Source: Phlebopus portentosus (lineage: Eukaryota; Basidiomycota; Agaricomycetes; Boletales; Boletinellaceae). Taken from it: a stretch of DNA of 64,000 nucleotides. The stretch is taken from contig JAYXKI010000010.1 in the NCBI GenBank assembly GCA_037892935.1, positions 1,054,001 through 1,118,000 of the forward strand. Direction: 5' to 3'. The translations under genes and the position numbers were made by a program. Numbering within the stretch: the stretch's first letter is position 1; every line of letters begins with the position of its first letter. The notes under the pieces are model-generated. The model made no database searches. It was given only the letters and a program-made list of their open reading frames with translations, and was not told where the DNA came from. This document shows, piece after piece, positions 22,575-34,903 of this stretch.

Positions 22575-23268
22575 TTTCGTCGAAAGTTTTCCGTTCGAAC
22601 TTTTTCTTTGGCAAACTTGTCAAAGCATTCGCGACAAAACCTCCGATACCCGGACGGGCTACCCATGATACAGTATTAGAGCATCTTCTACTTCCGGGCC
22701 GTTATCTTCCCACTGAAAAACTTGATTACGAATCAGAAAAGATTCTGCAGATACAGTGAATATTATCAATAATCACGTTTGCGATAGCCCATTGACTTCG
22801 TGGAACTTATGGTTGGAAGACCAAATCGTGAAAGCGTCGGTGTAGGAAACAGTGTAAGGGAGATTGATCTCATTAACTTAGTCCTGAACGCGTCCTTCTG
22901 GGCCAAGAGACCTTCAATAGCATCCTCCGGATTATTACCGAGCTCAGACGGAACGAACAGCTTCACTCCGCCCGCCTTCACGCCTATCTCGAGAACCTCT
23001 TGTGCTCCGGGGGGGCTTCTGATCGTCGAGATGACAACGTCAGCCCCTTAAAAGCGTACTGGGCCGACGATGGTGAAGTGTTGTCAACGGCTACGACCTT
23101 TGCGCCCTTCGCAACTAAGTCATCATGTCCGCCAGCCCATCAATACCAATCACTAAACAGAATGAGGACGGCAATTTACCGAGCACGACAGAATAGAGGA
23201 ACCGCCTCGACAATAAGCTTGCCGAGGGAACCGACGCCTGCAATTGCAAAGGACTTGTATCCAGACAT
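22575..23268 (-). pseudogene. NmrA-like array copy B, exons 1-3 (5' half of a split gene)
   Basis: ATG at 23266-23268 starts MSGYKSFAIAGVGSLGKLIV, a recognisable first exon. Exon 2 retains GGVKLFVPSELGN but ends in shifted, divergent codons. Exon 3 (about 22575-22760) aligns with copy C around 24235-24420 only at DNA level. Intron positions match the family. Exon 4 is missing here and occurs at 17160-17455 beyond 5.1 kb of inserted DNA. Frame damage in exons 1-3 indicates decay beyond simple interruption. Confidence 0.8.
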
Positions 23269-23926
23269 TCCGGGAGTTAATACGGGACAATGGAAGAAAA
23301 ACCCCTGCTAGAGACACAAAACCATACCACTTATGTATCAAAGTTGTAGCGAATGCAAGCTTGGTGGTGAGCCATGACTTTGCCTCCGGAAGTCTTCACG
23401 GCAGAAACGCAGTAAGTGAGAAATTGCATGCTTCTTTCAGGAACTCCTGGGAATCACCAATCTGATTATAGAATTCAATGATACGCACAGGGGTGGGTAT
23501 TGATGTCCGTTCGACGGCTTTTCTCACTCCGCTTACGAGCGAAGGTAAGCCAATCCTTGGCAGAGCAATCAAAATATGCATCTCTTGCTCAACGTCAAGA
23601 CCGCGAGCCTAGAACATACTTTATAGCAGTGTCATTACCCTCCAAGAACCCATTGCATCAGAAGATTATCTTTAATCGTATCTATGACCGTCATAAGCCT
23701 GAGGTTGTAGACGCATTCTCGTTCTACATCTCGTGTTTATTTCCCGATCGCAGAACGGAATAGCTTTTCATGATACGCTACAACAACACTTACCTCGAAG
23801 TAGTTCTCTCTGGCCAATCTCCTTCCGCAGTGATCCAAGTACAAAAACGTAAGTTGACATCAGATCTGTGTATCCTTTAAGTATTCAGAAAGCATGCACT
23901 AATACAAACCGAACATATTCATCGGT

Positions 23927-24971
23927 CTAGTTACCGTACTGCTCGAGAATAACGTCGATGACTTTCTTTGGGTTCCACTCCGGAAACTTGCTGTTTGCTA
24001 ACTCCTCCGGTTTTCCAACGGCACCCTGACCCTTGTCCCATACATACAGGACCATCTGAAGATCGTCACTTGGGTTCTTTCTCACTGCTTCCTGGAGATC
24101 GGAGTGAGGCCTATGTGTGACTGTTACTTCCTTCCCCGAGCGTGCTTTCCAAGTCTCCGCGATCTGATTCCAGCTCTAAGGTGATCCAGCAAGTTACATA
24201 GGAGTAATATTTCTCGGCCTAAGACTCACGATCCTGTGCGATTCAATCTTGAAGGTCTTCCATTCAAGCCCTTCCTTTGGTAAAGCTGTCAAAACATGTG
24301 CGACAAATCGACCGATATCCGGTCGGGTAGTCCATGAGAGTGGAGCATCTCCAGTTCCTGGAACTGTTATCTTTCCGTTCACAAAGTCAAATCCGAAATA
24401 TTCGGAAAGGCCTCTGTCGAATACTTAGCTTTGCTGTATCCCATTCACCTCGAGAAACTTACGGCTGAAACACCCAATCGGCGAAGCCTCCAGTATAGAA
24501 GGCAGTATAGGGTAAATTGATTTCTTCCTTCAATTTCTTCCTAAAACCTTCCTTCTTGGCCCAGACACCCTCTGTTGCTTGCTCTGTATTATTTCCGAAT
24601 TCGGATGGAACAAATAATTTCACGCCAGCGGCCTTTGCACCGACCGCAAGGACTTCTTGAGCTCCGAGAGGGTCATAGAGTGTCGAGATCACGACGTCGA
24701 CGCCTTCAAGAGCGTGCTGGATCGACGATGATGAAGTGTAGTCGACGACTACGACTTTCGCTCCTTTCGCAACCAAGTCATCGTACCCGCCAGCCTATCA
24801 TTGCAGTTTTAGTTACTGCAGATAACCTGAACGAAGACAGCACCTTACCGAGCGCGAGAGAATAGAGACGGAGGTCAGAGCACCCTCATTCTTCTTGGCA
24901 AGAAGTGCCTCGACAATAAACTTGCCAAGGTTACCGGCTCCCGCGACAGCAAAAGACTCGTATCCAGACAT
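23927..24971 (-). CDS. NmrA-like / isoflavone-reductase-like oxidoreductase, array copy C
   Basis: Exons 24849-24971, 24463-24794, 24230-24413 and 23927-24175 give 295 residues with all splice phases consistent. The nucleotide-binding motif is FAVAGAGNLGKFIVEALL. KAAGVKLFVPSEFGN, FYTGGFADWVFQP, SWTTRPDIGRFVAHVL and WNPKKVIDVILEQYG match copy A. Exons 1, 3 and 4 are identical in length to those of copies A and E, and only exon 2 differs, by three nucleotides. It is the array member nearest to the split copy B. Cofactor is probably NADPH; substrate unknown. Confidence 0.9.
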
Positions 24972-25823
24972 TCCAAATGGATAAGAATGATACAGGAGAG
25001 TTCTCGTCGAGTAGTTGGAACTCAAAACGACATCTCTTATGTATCATGTCTACATGCTTGGCGGTGAGTCACGATTTGTAAAGCTGAACTCCAATGAAGC
25101 AACAGCCAGAAGTCAATCGTTTCCGACACGGATGCCTCCTGAGTAACTCAACTACTGACTAGCGTCGCTGCCGATGAGACACGTCACTGCCAGTGACTCG
25201 TGAGATACGTCACTTCCTCGCATCTCGCTCAGAACACTATTACTCGTGATGACAAAACCTAGACAGTTTCACTAGAACAGAACTTCAGAAGCTTTTTATT
25301 TTTGTCAATGAGAATTGAAGACGATTGATAAAATTTACAGTACTAGTACTAGTAACTTAGTAAGTTGCAAGCAGCGATGGATGGATCTTCGCTTCCGCCC
25401 TCCTTCCGAATGGAGAAAATGCCATTTTATTCATAAGCAGAGTAAGCTCGTGTCTGCATCGATGTCTGAGAGTCTGCCACATAGTAGCGGTCTGTACAGA
25501 GCGGAAAACCGCTAATTCGTTATTTTTGTCTTAGATAGAAGGAACGAATCGCAACTTCATTCTTCTCTCCTGTTCCCATTCCGCAAGCGATTCTCATTGA
25601 CGATAGACCTACCGTCCTCATAAGCCTGAGAGACAGACGAGTTCGCATCTCACATCTGATGTTTTATCTCCAGCGTATATCATTTGTCACTTGTGCCACA
25701 AAAACAATATATCGGCACCCGGGCTAAATGACGACCTTGTTGATTGAACTAGTGGTCCTGACTCAATGAGTAATCTCCTTCTACTGTGGCTCAGACAACA
25801 ACGCAAGGTGACACCGAATCTTC

Positions 25824-26520
25824 TAATCGTCGTAATATCCGAGTACAATATCGATGACTTTCTTCAGGCCCAAGTCCATCCCGGAAATTCGTCTTTTTTC
25901 AATTCCTCTGCTTTTCCGGCAAACACGACGCCTCTGCCCTTATCCCATTTTAAGAGACACATTTGGAAGTCATTCGGGTTCTTTTCCCGTCGATCCAGTT
26001 GCGGTTGTGACTTCCCTGAATGAGCACGCTTTCCACCTCTCCGCGATCTGATTCCAACTCTGTCTGGTTTCATTGGTAAGTAGTATATCACTTTTTTATT
26101 CTAATCGCGGGAACTCACAGGCCTATATCGTTCGAACCGGATACGGAGAAGCTGTCGGAGCATGTCCGAGAAGTCTACTGATATCTGATCGAGTAGTCCG
26201 TGAGATTGGATCCTAGTCCTTGCACCGACATCTGTCCATTTGCAAGGTCAAATCCGAAATGCCCCTGGGGGATTGGAGGATAATATTTACGATCAGTACT
26301 ACAGAATCCATTAGGATCATAGAACTCACGGCTGGAAGACCAAATCGGAGAAACCTCCAGTATAAATGACAGTGTACGGTAGATTGATGTCATCCTTCAA
26401 TCTCTTCCTCAGAGCTTCCTTCTTGGCCCGGATACCTACTGTGGCACCCTCCGAATTATCACCAAACTCGGACGATACGAACTTCACTCCGGCTGCCTTA
26501 GCGCCTACTGCGAGACATTC
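25824..26520 (-). pseudogene. NmrA-like array copy D, 5'-truncated remnant
   Basis: Exon 2 (about 26333-26520) still reads AVGAKAAGVKF, SSEFGDN and VIYTGGFSDLVFQP. Exon 3 (about 26110-26270) keeps FGFDLANGQM but has lost frame. Exon 4 (about 25830-26062) keeps DKGRGVVF. Homology stops at about 26520, so exon 1 and the first part of exon 2 with the nucleotide-binding motif are absent. The remaining frames are broken, so no functional product is expected. Confidence 0.8.
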
Positions 26521-26938
26521 TGGAATTAGGGAGAAGCAATACAAAGGATGATACAAGACCTTTGATGGGAGCTCATTAGACAGGTCAGTTATATATCTCA
26601 AATAAAATGCGAACCTAACGGAGGCAACACTCAGCGCTGTTGCCAACTGCCGATCCCGACGAATACGTACGAGTAAAACTCGAAGGTGAAATGCACTACT
26701 TATCGTCTACATTTTGATGGCAGAATGATCGCAATTGTTCGGGTCTGAGACAGACTCTTGACGAAACTTTCGAAGACATATTCTCGGCGAAGGTTGAACA
26801 CGATTAATGGCCTTGTAAGAATAGTAACGTAGACTCGAAAGCTGGATGGCCTAAAAACGCCGTTTAGAGCATAACTAATTAGACAGAAAAGTTGTAGAAA
26901 CGCAATGACTTGTACATAATTATTGTGTGTTTATAAGG

Positions 26939-27995
26939 CTACTGCCCGTACAGCTCAACCAAGGCATCGACAACCTTTCTCGGGTTCCAATCCGGGAACT
27001 CGTAATTCGTTATTTCATTTGATTTCCCTACGACTCCCTTGCCTTTATCCAGTTCCAGAATGAGTTTATTCACGAAGTTAGACGGATCTTTCGCCAAAGA
27101 ATCCTCGAAATGGGAACGTGGTAGATGAGAGGTTGCCACATCCTTTCCAGAACGCTTCTTCCAGTCGTCAACAATCTGATTATAGTTCTAAATAATACCC
27201 ACGAGTTATTTCATAGGCTTTGCGTCGCCTAACAAGTACATTTACTCACGGTGCGTTCTCCTTCCAAACGGAAGGTACGCCATTCTATCCTGTCCTTTGG
27301 CAGAGCAGTCAAGATGTGTGCAAGATATCGTCCAATATCGACCCTGTGAGTCCACGAGATGGCAACAGAGCCAGTGCCCGGAATCTTAAATTTCCCCTTT
27401 ACAAAGTCGAATCCCATTGCTTCAGAGAACCCTCTTTATTCGAAAATAAGACAGGAGAACTCCGCATAATTCTGAATGACTTACCGAGCAAAAATATAAT
27501 CAGGGAAAAGGCCCGTATAAATGGCGGAGTATGGCAGATGGAGCTCGTTCTTCAACCTCTGTTTCAGCTCATATTTGGCGCCCCAAGCATCGGCAGATGG
27601 TTCGTCGCTCGGAAAACCGAACTCGGATGGAACAAATAGCTTGACACCAGCTGCCTTTGCAGCTAGCACCAAATCGTCCTGAACTTCAAGAATGTCGTGT
27701 CCGATCGTTGAAATGACCACATCAACACCTGAAAGGGCCGATTGAATCGAGGATGCCGAATTGTAATCAACGGCTAAAACTTTCGCGCCTTTGGAGGCGA
27801 GATCTTTATGGCTATGAGCCTAGTAAGCATGCATGAGCACACAAAATTTGTGATGGATACTCTATCGCTTACAGAGCGCGACAAGACTGCCACGGAAGAA
27901 ATAACTCCAGCATCCTTCTTTTCAATGAGGGCGTCAACAACGTATTTACCAATAGAGCCAGCTCCTACGACAGCGAAGCTTTGATATCCAGACAT
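26939..27995 (-). CDS. NmrA-like / isoflavone-reductase-like oxidoreductase, array copy E
   Basis: Exons 27873-27995, 27485-27819, 27250-27433 and 26939-27187 give 296 residues. The Rossmann motif is FAVVGAGSIGKYVVDALI. Further landmarks are KAAGVKLFVPSEFGF, IYTGLFPDYIFAR, SWTHRVDIGRYLAHIL and WNPRKVVDALVELYG. It is the most divergent intact member, particularly in the active-site loop after SEFG and in IYTGLFPDY where the others have FYTGGFAD, which suggests a different substrate. It is the most upstream gene of the minus-strand array and has a TATATA element about 86 bp before its ATG. Confidence 0.9.
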
Positions 27996-28552
27996 TTCGT
28001 GGAATAGAAAGAATACTTCAACAACCGAGTGTCTGCAAGAGAATGATGTCGTTGAATCGTACCGCACATCCTTCTGGCTCTATATACCACCTCCATGTCC
28101 GTATAATCCTGTCGCACACTGAATGAAAGTGTTTGTTCGGTTAGGAACGCATTTTGGCCCGGTAACCTCGGCCTTGCGCGGCAAAATAAAATAGTTACTG
28201 ACCAAGCATTGAAGCAATAGCATTAGTAACGCGATCGGTAATCAACCCGGGCTTGCTCCGGCCCCCGTTGGAAGCCGCCTGAACAAGATTCGACTTCCTA
28301 GTATTGTCTACACAACTTGCAAGGGGTATACATGATCTGAGAGATTGGAGAGAGAAAGTAAACGAAGAAGCGGCAGAATACAAAACCGCAACCAACAAGT
28401 AAAGCCATGATAAACAAAATGAACCAAACTTCGAAAACAAATTACAGACAGGAAGAAATTGTCTGAGAAATAAAAGGCGGAGGGGTATTGGATGCCAGTG
28501 CGAGAAGAGATACTAGGAAAGGACAGATTTCAACACCCGACAGGAAAGGAGA

Positions 28553-31500
28553 TCATCTCGAAAGTTCATGGGGGGGCCCGGAACTGTCCGACTGGGAACC
28601 GAAAGTCGGTGTGTGATGAGGCGAGTTGCCTGAGGGTCGCGGTGACGCCGGCAGGCCCTGAGGGATGCGACTTCGACGCCGGTCTGATTTTGAGGTTGAC
28701 GCAGAAAGATTCAGATTTAATCCACGTTTCGCGGCAACAGCAGAAGCACGAGATTTGCTTGGTGTCTCGCCTGCTTCCTCCGGGGGTGGGTGTACTTGCT
28801 CCCTATATTGCAAAGAAGGTGAAGTAGCGCGAATTGACATCTCGGTCTCCGCGTCAGTGGTCTCAGAGTCACTTTCATCTTGATCTTGAATGTAGGCCTC
28901 ATCTCCTTCGTCGGAATGATCCTCGGTTGTAGCTTAATAACACACGTCAGACAGACCGATCCTCCTATAGAAGGAATTGGGAAATCGAGGCTCACAAAGT
29001 AAAGTTCTGCCCGACAAGCCGAGAAGCTCGTCGGCAGCCGCGTCAGAATATCGTTTGCTGTTACGTCGGCTGAGTCCATCAGATAAACGCCGAGGTGCGG
29101 GAGTCGTAGTATCTTCCTCCACAGATGAGTCAGACCCTTCGCCGTTGATGTTAAATACGCGATTGAATTCTCCAAGCATCAAGCTGAAGACTCCAGCAGG
29201 AATGCCGAGGGTAGGACTGAAAACGATACCGACATTTCGCATTGTCATTTTGTTCACGTTCGAGTTCTGCACAATAAGAATCAGATGTGCCGTTAAAGCG
29301 CGAAGTAAGCTGTAGTTCGCAAGAGGCAGTTGAGAGACAAGCTCTTGCAACTCCCTGATACGGTCTTGCGTATCTACAAAATCTGGCGCACACATTCGTA
29401 AAGCGTCTTATGACAGAAAAGAGATATGCATACCCATGACAGCGAGGAAGCGCATATGTAGCTCGCGAGTGAGGAGGCTCGAAGGAAGTTCTCGCAAAAA
29501 CGTCTTGAGCAGGCCAGCAATAGCATGCGGATCTCGGACATCAGACGCGAGCAGATCAACATCTCCCTCTGTCCAAATGCATCGATACAGACTAGTGTAG
29601 GTATATAGTGGCATTGTGCTCACCTGCGTTGAACTTGTCCTTCAAGTTCTTGATAACAGCCGAGCTTCCGCTTAGTCGATAGATACCCTCTTCCTGATCC
29701 GCTTTATTCGCCTCCAAATATTGGATCGACCGGAAAACTATCGACGGTAGATTTGCAATTTGGCTAACGGCTAGCGACTCTTCAAGTGGAACCCCAAAGA
29801 CAGCTCTGGGCTGTAGCACTGGGACATTGGCCGACTTGTCAGCTGCTGGGAAGCATGGTCAGTACACATCGGACAAAAATCCAGACTACTGTCGCGACGC
29901 ACCAGAGGTCCACCTCCAGAAAGCTCGAGAACGTGCTTTTCTCTCGCGGTCGCTCGAAGGTTGTTCGGGAATAGGATCCTTGCCACCAAATTTATACCCT
30001 GCAGGAATCGGTGTGCCGTTAATAGGGCCAGAAATCTTGCCTAATCTAGTTGTGTCATCCTTCAGTGCAGGAAAGGAGACAATGGTATTAGCCTTTTCTG
30101 GCGACGGAGGGTGGTCCGTGGAAGAAGGCACGGAAGTTACTAGAGAGGGATAATAAGATGCACGAGTTCGTTCTACGGGGCGACCAGTATCTGTAGAATG
30201 TGATAGTTTTGCAAGTGGTTGCAAATCCGGATAATAGCCTAATTCGGAAGCCGAGCGTTCATCGCCGATAGAGGCAAGAGTCGGTGTGGCCTCGGAGAGT
30301 GTGGATGTTACAGGTAAGGAACTGGGTTGCAGGGGATCTTCTGCACTTGTTCGATCGAGCGAGCTCTTCCCAGAGCCCTCTACAAGCGGCAAGCTCGAGA
30401 TCGATCCCTTATCAGCCGGTGATTTGGTTGGACTGACAGGATCAATGCTGGAGAAGAATTTCGCAGTAGAACTGTCCACAGCAAGTTGCGAAATGGGTAT
30501 GGGCATCGCAGAACCCTTCTGAATCTGGTCCTTCGACAGGACACGTCGATTTGCGAGATCGTTTTGTGTCAACGAGCTGGTCGATGCACGTGGTTGTAGG
30601 ACAGTACTTTGAATGGAACTTGTCACAGGACTCGTGGAAGTCACCACGGCCCTCTCATCCTCATTGTATGATCCCATCACATAACGGACTAAGACCTCTA
30701 CCCACGCATCGCGTTCCTTATCGCTTTCCGCACAAAGAACGTGTCGTGTGTTCTGGCCTGCCGGACTGCGTTTCTGTTCGATGATTAGGAATGCATGTCT
30801 GAACTCGTTCTCGTCGTCTAGATCGCCTTTGTTCCCCGACTTCTGCTGCCTTCCGATCTGTGCGCCTGTGATCTGGATAGATCCTAGATGAGCGCCACCT
30901 CGCTGCTAACAGTCAATGTAAAGCTCGATCAAAAGATTCACGGGATACGCACGCTCTCATAATACTCGAGCACTGGCCCTTGCAGAACGAAGTATCTGGT
31001 TTTCCATCCTCCAAAGTTCTTGCCCCTCTTCGTCAGGTAGCCCTCCTTGTAACCACTCTTCGTAACCGGTGAGCGTTCTCGTACGACATCTGAAGAGAAG
31101 AACACGATGATCTCGTTCTTATCTCTGATCGGTAACCTCATCACAGATTGCAGGTACGCTTGGAGTATTTTCTTGCGCTGGTCGACCTTTGCGGGGGCGT
31201 GATCTTTGAAGAGCTTGTTGTCTGGGAGAGGCTCCAGCTTTTTTAACGTCGATCGACTGCATCTCGTCCGCAATCGACTGTCCAGAGCTAACACATCAGA
31301 ATAGAACTTCTCGATCTAATATCATGAAACACGATAAGAGGTTGTGCCAAACAGGAGGAACAAGCACCTTTCATGCTTGCTACGACCACGCACCTGCCAT
31401 GACTCTTTCCCCACTACATGAATAGCAATCACGAAACTTAACACTTCTTTCCCCTTATCATTAGCCCGAATATGGTTTCCCAATACTTCGACCGATGATG

Positions 31501-33358
31501 TCTTGAGATCAGTATCTAAGAGGGGCATCTGGCGGAACGTGGCTGCTGGCTGGTTGGTAGGCATGATGAAGGAGTCCACTTTGTCGCGGGTGCGTTTCGA
31601 CCCCAGATCTGGTGCCAGGGTACTAGCTGAAGACGTAATCAAAGACTCCGAACTTAAAAGTGATCCTGTCCTTCCATTATTGGTTCCACCAAATGTATCA
31701 ACGCCCTGCGTACGAATAGGCGATTGCGGCTCTATGCCATATGTCGTGGGCGGTAACGGGAATTGGTCAGCTGTGGCCTTCACAGGACGCGATTTGGATT
31801 GTTGATCAGTCGCGTGACCCGGGGAGTCAGCATTGGGCGCCAATTGTTCCGTGCCCTCAGGGCCCAGCTCGGAATCCGTTTCACGGGTGCGTGTATCTCC
31901 ACTTCCACGATGGTCGCTTTCGCTATCATCTGTGGTATCAAGTTCGAGGAATGGTCTCGGACTCGCAGATTCATTTCCTCGGCCATCACTTTCTTCAGGC
32001 ACTTGAGCTAGAGGAGGTCCGCCGTTTGTCTGACGCTTCGCAGGATTCCAAGCTTCCCCAGATACAGTGGCAAGAGGTGATGATAAAGGGGAATCTGCCA
32101 AAGTGGCGTAGTATCTTCGCGCTTCATCGGGAAGACTAATCCTACTTTCTCGAGATGCCATCCGACGGTTACCAGATGCCAGATAGTTTGGTGTTAAATT
32201 GAATGATGATAGGCCTGTAGTGCTATTACCCATACCGTCCCGGGGAATGATGTCGGTCTCTGGTGAATGCTGAGTCTGGTGTAAGTTACTATACGCGGGT
32301 GGACTGATGGAGGGAATGAAAAGCTTCGATGTTGATGGCTTTGCCGTTACCAGAGGATCCTCAATTTCTTTCACATCTCCATTCACAATGACTTGGTGGC
32401 GAGGAGAAGGGTCCGAAGTCGAAATCGAGGATCCAGACGGCAACGACTCGGTCCGCGTAGGGATGACAAGGGGTGCAGGTGACGATCCACGCTGTATGCT
32501 TCGTGAAGCTGCATCACTCGTGTCTCGTTCATGAGTCGCCGACGAATCTGCAAGTGATGACGAAGGGGACGCCGGGCCATCACTACCAGTTGTTGAACTA
32601 GGTATCGTAAATTCGGGATGGGTGTTGCTTCTCTCCCTCTGTTGCCCCTTCGTGTGGTCTCGGGACGCTGTGTAATGCGACGATGATTGAGAATCCTGAT
32701 CCCGGGACGCAGAACGCGCTCGACCCGGACCTGGACCTGTGTAGAAAAACTAAGTCAGCACTTGAACTAAATATGAGCGAGCATAAGCGCCCCGTTTTGT
32801 CTGCATACCAAGTCTATCTTCGGATTGGTGACGAGGCGGCTTAGGCTTCGGGGTAGAATGTGTCTGGTGAGTCAGCTCTGAAGCAGACTTTTCATTCGTA
32901 TCCATTCCCATGTCGGTAGTTGTACCTGTAGTTCCAGGTGCCAAAGGGCGCCGTTTATCATCGAAATGCTCGCTGCCGCTGGGACGCTCGTATTTAGCAA
33001 GCCTTGCGCGAAGTTGGTCCCTCTCGGCCCGGATCCGCTTCACGTCGCTTGCTGCCATTTGGTAGTTGTTGCGTTGCTTTTTGAGGTGGTTCCAAAGCTG
33101 AGAGTTCTGCGCGCTGAGGGTGTTGCGCTCATGTAGAACCGACTCAAGAGCGGCGTGTAGCGGGTCAGAAGCAGAAGCATGAGCTGCCAGAACTTGCTCA
33201 ATAGTTGTCGTGCTGCTCATTATTAAATCTTCAGCGTTGAGCCCCGTCACTGAACCTGAGTGTGCTAAACGCGTTGTGGACGGCGAAGAGCTCGAGTGCG
33301 ATCGCGAAGAAGTGGCAGAAGGGGATGCGGCAAGGCGAGCGGCGACGGAAGGATCCAT
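28553..33358 (-). CDS. BEM3: BEM3-like Rho GTPase-activating protein (PX-like, PH, RhoGAP)
   Basis: Eight exons (32809-33358, 31394-32736, 30953-31315, 29903-30902, 29624-29845, 29434-29568, 28996-29406, 28553-28932) give 1467 residues. A short coiled coil (~68-122) is followed by a long Ser/Thr/Pro-rich disordered region. A PX-like lipid-binding segment (~590-690) runs into a PH domain (~715-833: GYLTKRGKNFGGWKTRYFVL to DAWVEVLVRY). The RhoGAP domain (~1097-1300) starts FGVPLEESL and has the arginine finger in EEGIYRLSG (Arg1142), then FLRELPSSLLT and MRNVGIVFSPTL. The family switches off Cdc42/Rho at sites of polarised growth. The acidic Ser-rich tail after the GAP domain is poorly conserved and its last exon is the least certain. 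Confidence 0.88.
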
Positions 33359-34903
33359 CGCATATATGAGCCACGCACGGCGGCAGACGAGGAGACGAGA
33401 TGAAAGGTAGGCTATGAAGTAGAGAAAGGTGGGAGTTAGAGCTGGCCTGGCCAGTGAAGCGGAGGTCGCAACGAAACGCGACGGCTCTGTCACGCATGTC
33501 ACATATCTTATCTCAATTTTTTCTAAATTTTTTCTACCCTTTTCTGCTCTTGCATTCGAACATACATAATTCTCACCCTGCACCATCAACTGTGCTATGA
33601 GTCAATTCGTCCCTTTCACGCATATGTTTATTAGCACATGATTCAAGCGAAGAGAGAGAAGACCGAAGAGCCCGGCGGTTCATTCAGATGCATTTCAATT
33701 TTCGCCCAGTTCGGCGATACATACGAGCCCAAGTATCCCACGCACACATATACAGAACGGTTCTACTACTGTGTCCAATTGCCTATTCGCGCTCTTGAAG
33801 ATCTTTACTGCAGGAAGTAACCCCTCGGGAACTTTATCGGAGGCCAGTCTGCTGATGACTCTGATCCATTTCATTTCTCTGAAGCCCGTCATCATCATCT
33901 GGTCTAGCCTTTAGGTTGCATTGAAAATAGACTTACCATTGACCCATAACTCGGAAAAGAAGCTATATATATGTTTCATATTCAGCATTCTTTCCGGGCC
34001 AGCTCTTTATCTTTGTCACCATCCAGTTTCTCCTGACGTGCTGGAACAGAATCCAATCTGGCACGCACGCATCTTTTACTTCAAAGAGCGTGGCCCTAGA
34101 CCATGCTACTTTCCTTGCTAGGTATGCTTCTACCTTTCCGCTTGACAACCAGGATTCGATTCTATGCAACATGATGCGACGCCACTCTCTTCTGCACCTT
34201 ACTACTAGTAGCATCCGGGATCGCCGCTCAGACACTGCTTACGTAGCCGCCGGCGACCAGTATTGAGACTCGTGTTTTCTTCATGGAAAGTAAGATTTGC
34301 ACGTAGCGATATACAAACCTAATATTCCGTCTGCCTTTGGTCATTGAAATTTGAAAAAGTCCATTTAGCAGGCAAGTAAATTGGTCCGAGGATACTCACG
34401 AGAAACTAACGTTCACGTAACAAATTCTTCCAATATCAAGCAATGTCACGCAACGCCCTCTATTGCTGTATTACATGTAGATTACTAGTAGTGTAGCAAT
34501 GCTGTCAAAGTCTCTACGTGTACTGAAACCGGACCGTCCTTTAAATCACTGGCATCTTACTGGCCCAAAGAAGGTAAGTCAATCTTCCCAGATTATGTAA
34601 GGAAGATCAAGGACACAGCCACTATTTTGACTCAACAGCAAGACGACTGTTTAACTCTTATACAATAGAACTCTATTACTACCTCGGAATCGGATTAGAA
34701 AATACGCTACGGTATGCGAGGAAATCGGCTCGAACGTGGAGATTGTGGGCTCCTGATGCGTCATTTGCCAGACTTTAAGACTATGTTTACTTGAAGCTTG
34801 GACCGGGTTGCGGGTAGCAGACAACTCGGCGCGTCGGACGTCCACAAGCCCTTGACCGTTTAAACGCCTTTTTTCGAGTTTTGTTCCCGTTTGGAGTGCA
34901 TGA
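33359..34903. other. 1.5-kb divergent intergenic region, possible small minus-strand gene
   Basis: The region separates the divergent RhoGAP and L-serine dehydratase genes and should hold both promoters. A minus-strand frame at 33695-33898 reads KVPEGLLPAVKIFKSANRQL and looks more protein-like than average, preceded by a possible acceptor at TTCAG. Upstream exons cannot be chained convincingly to it. No known family was recognised. Confidence 0.35.

Noticed and set aside
22206..22679. 157-codon + strand frame
   Set aside because: Its right part is antisense to the decayed exon 3 of NmrA copy B, and the remainder has no recognisable homology.
28195..28440. 81-codon minus-strand frame with a hydrophobic start
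   Set aside because: Its first codon is TTG and no ATG gives a sensible protein. Likely 3' flank of the RhoGAP gene.
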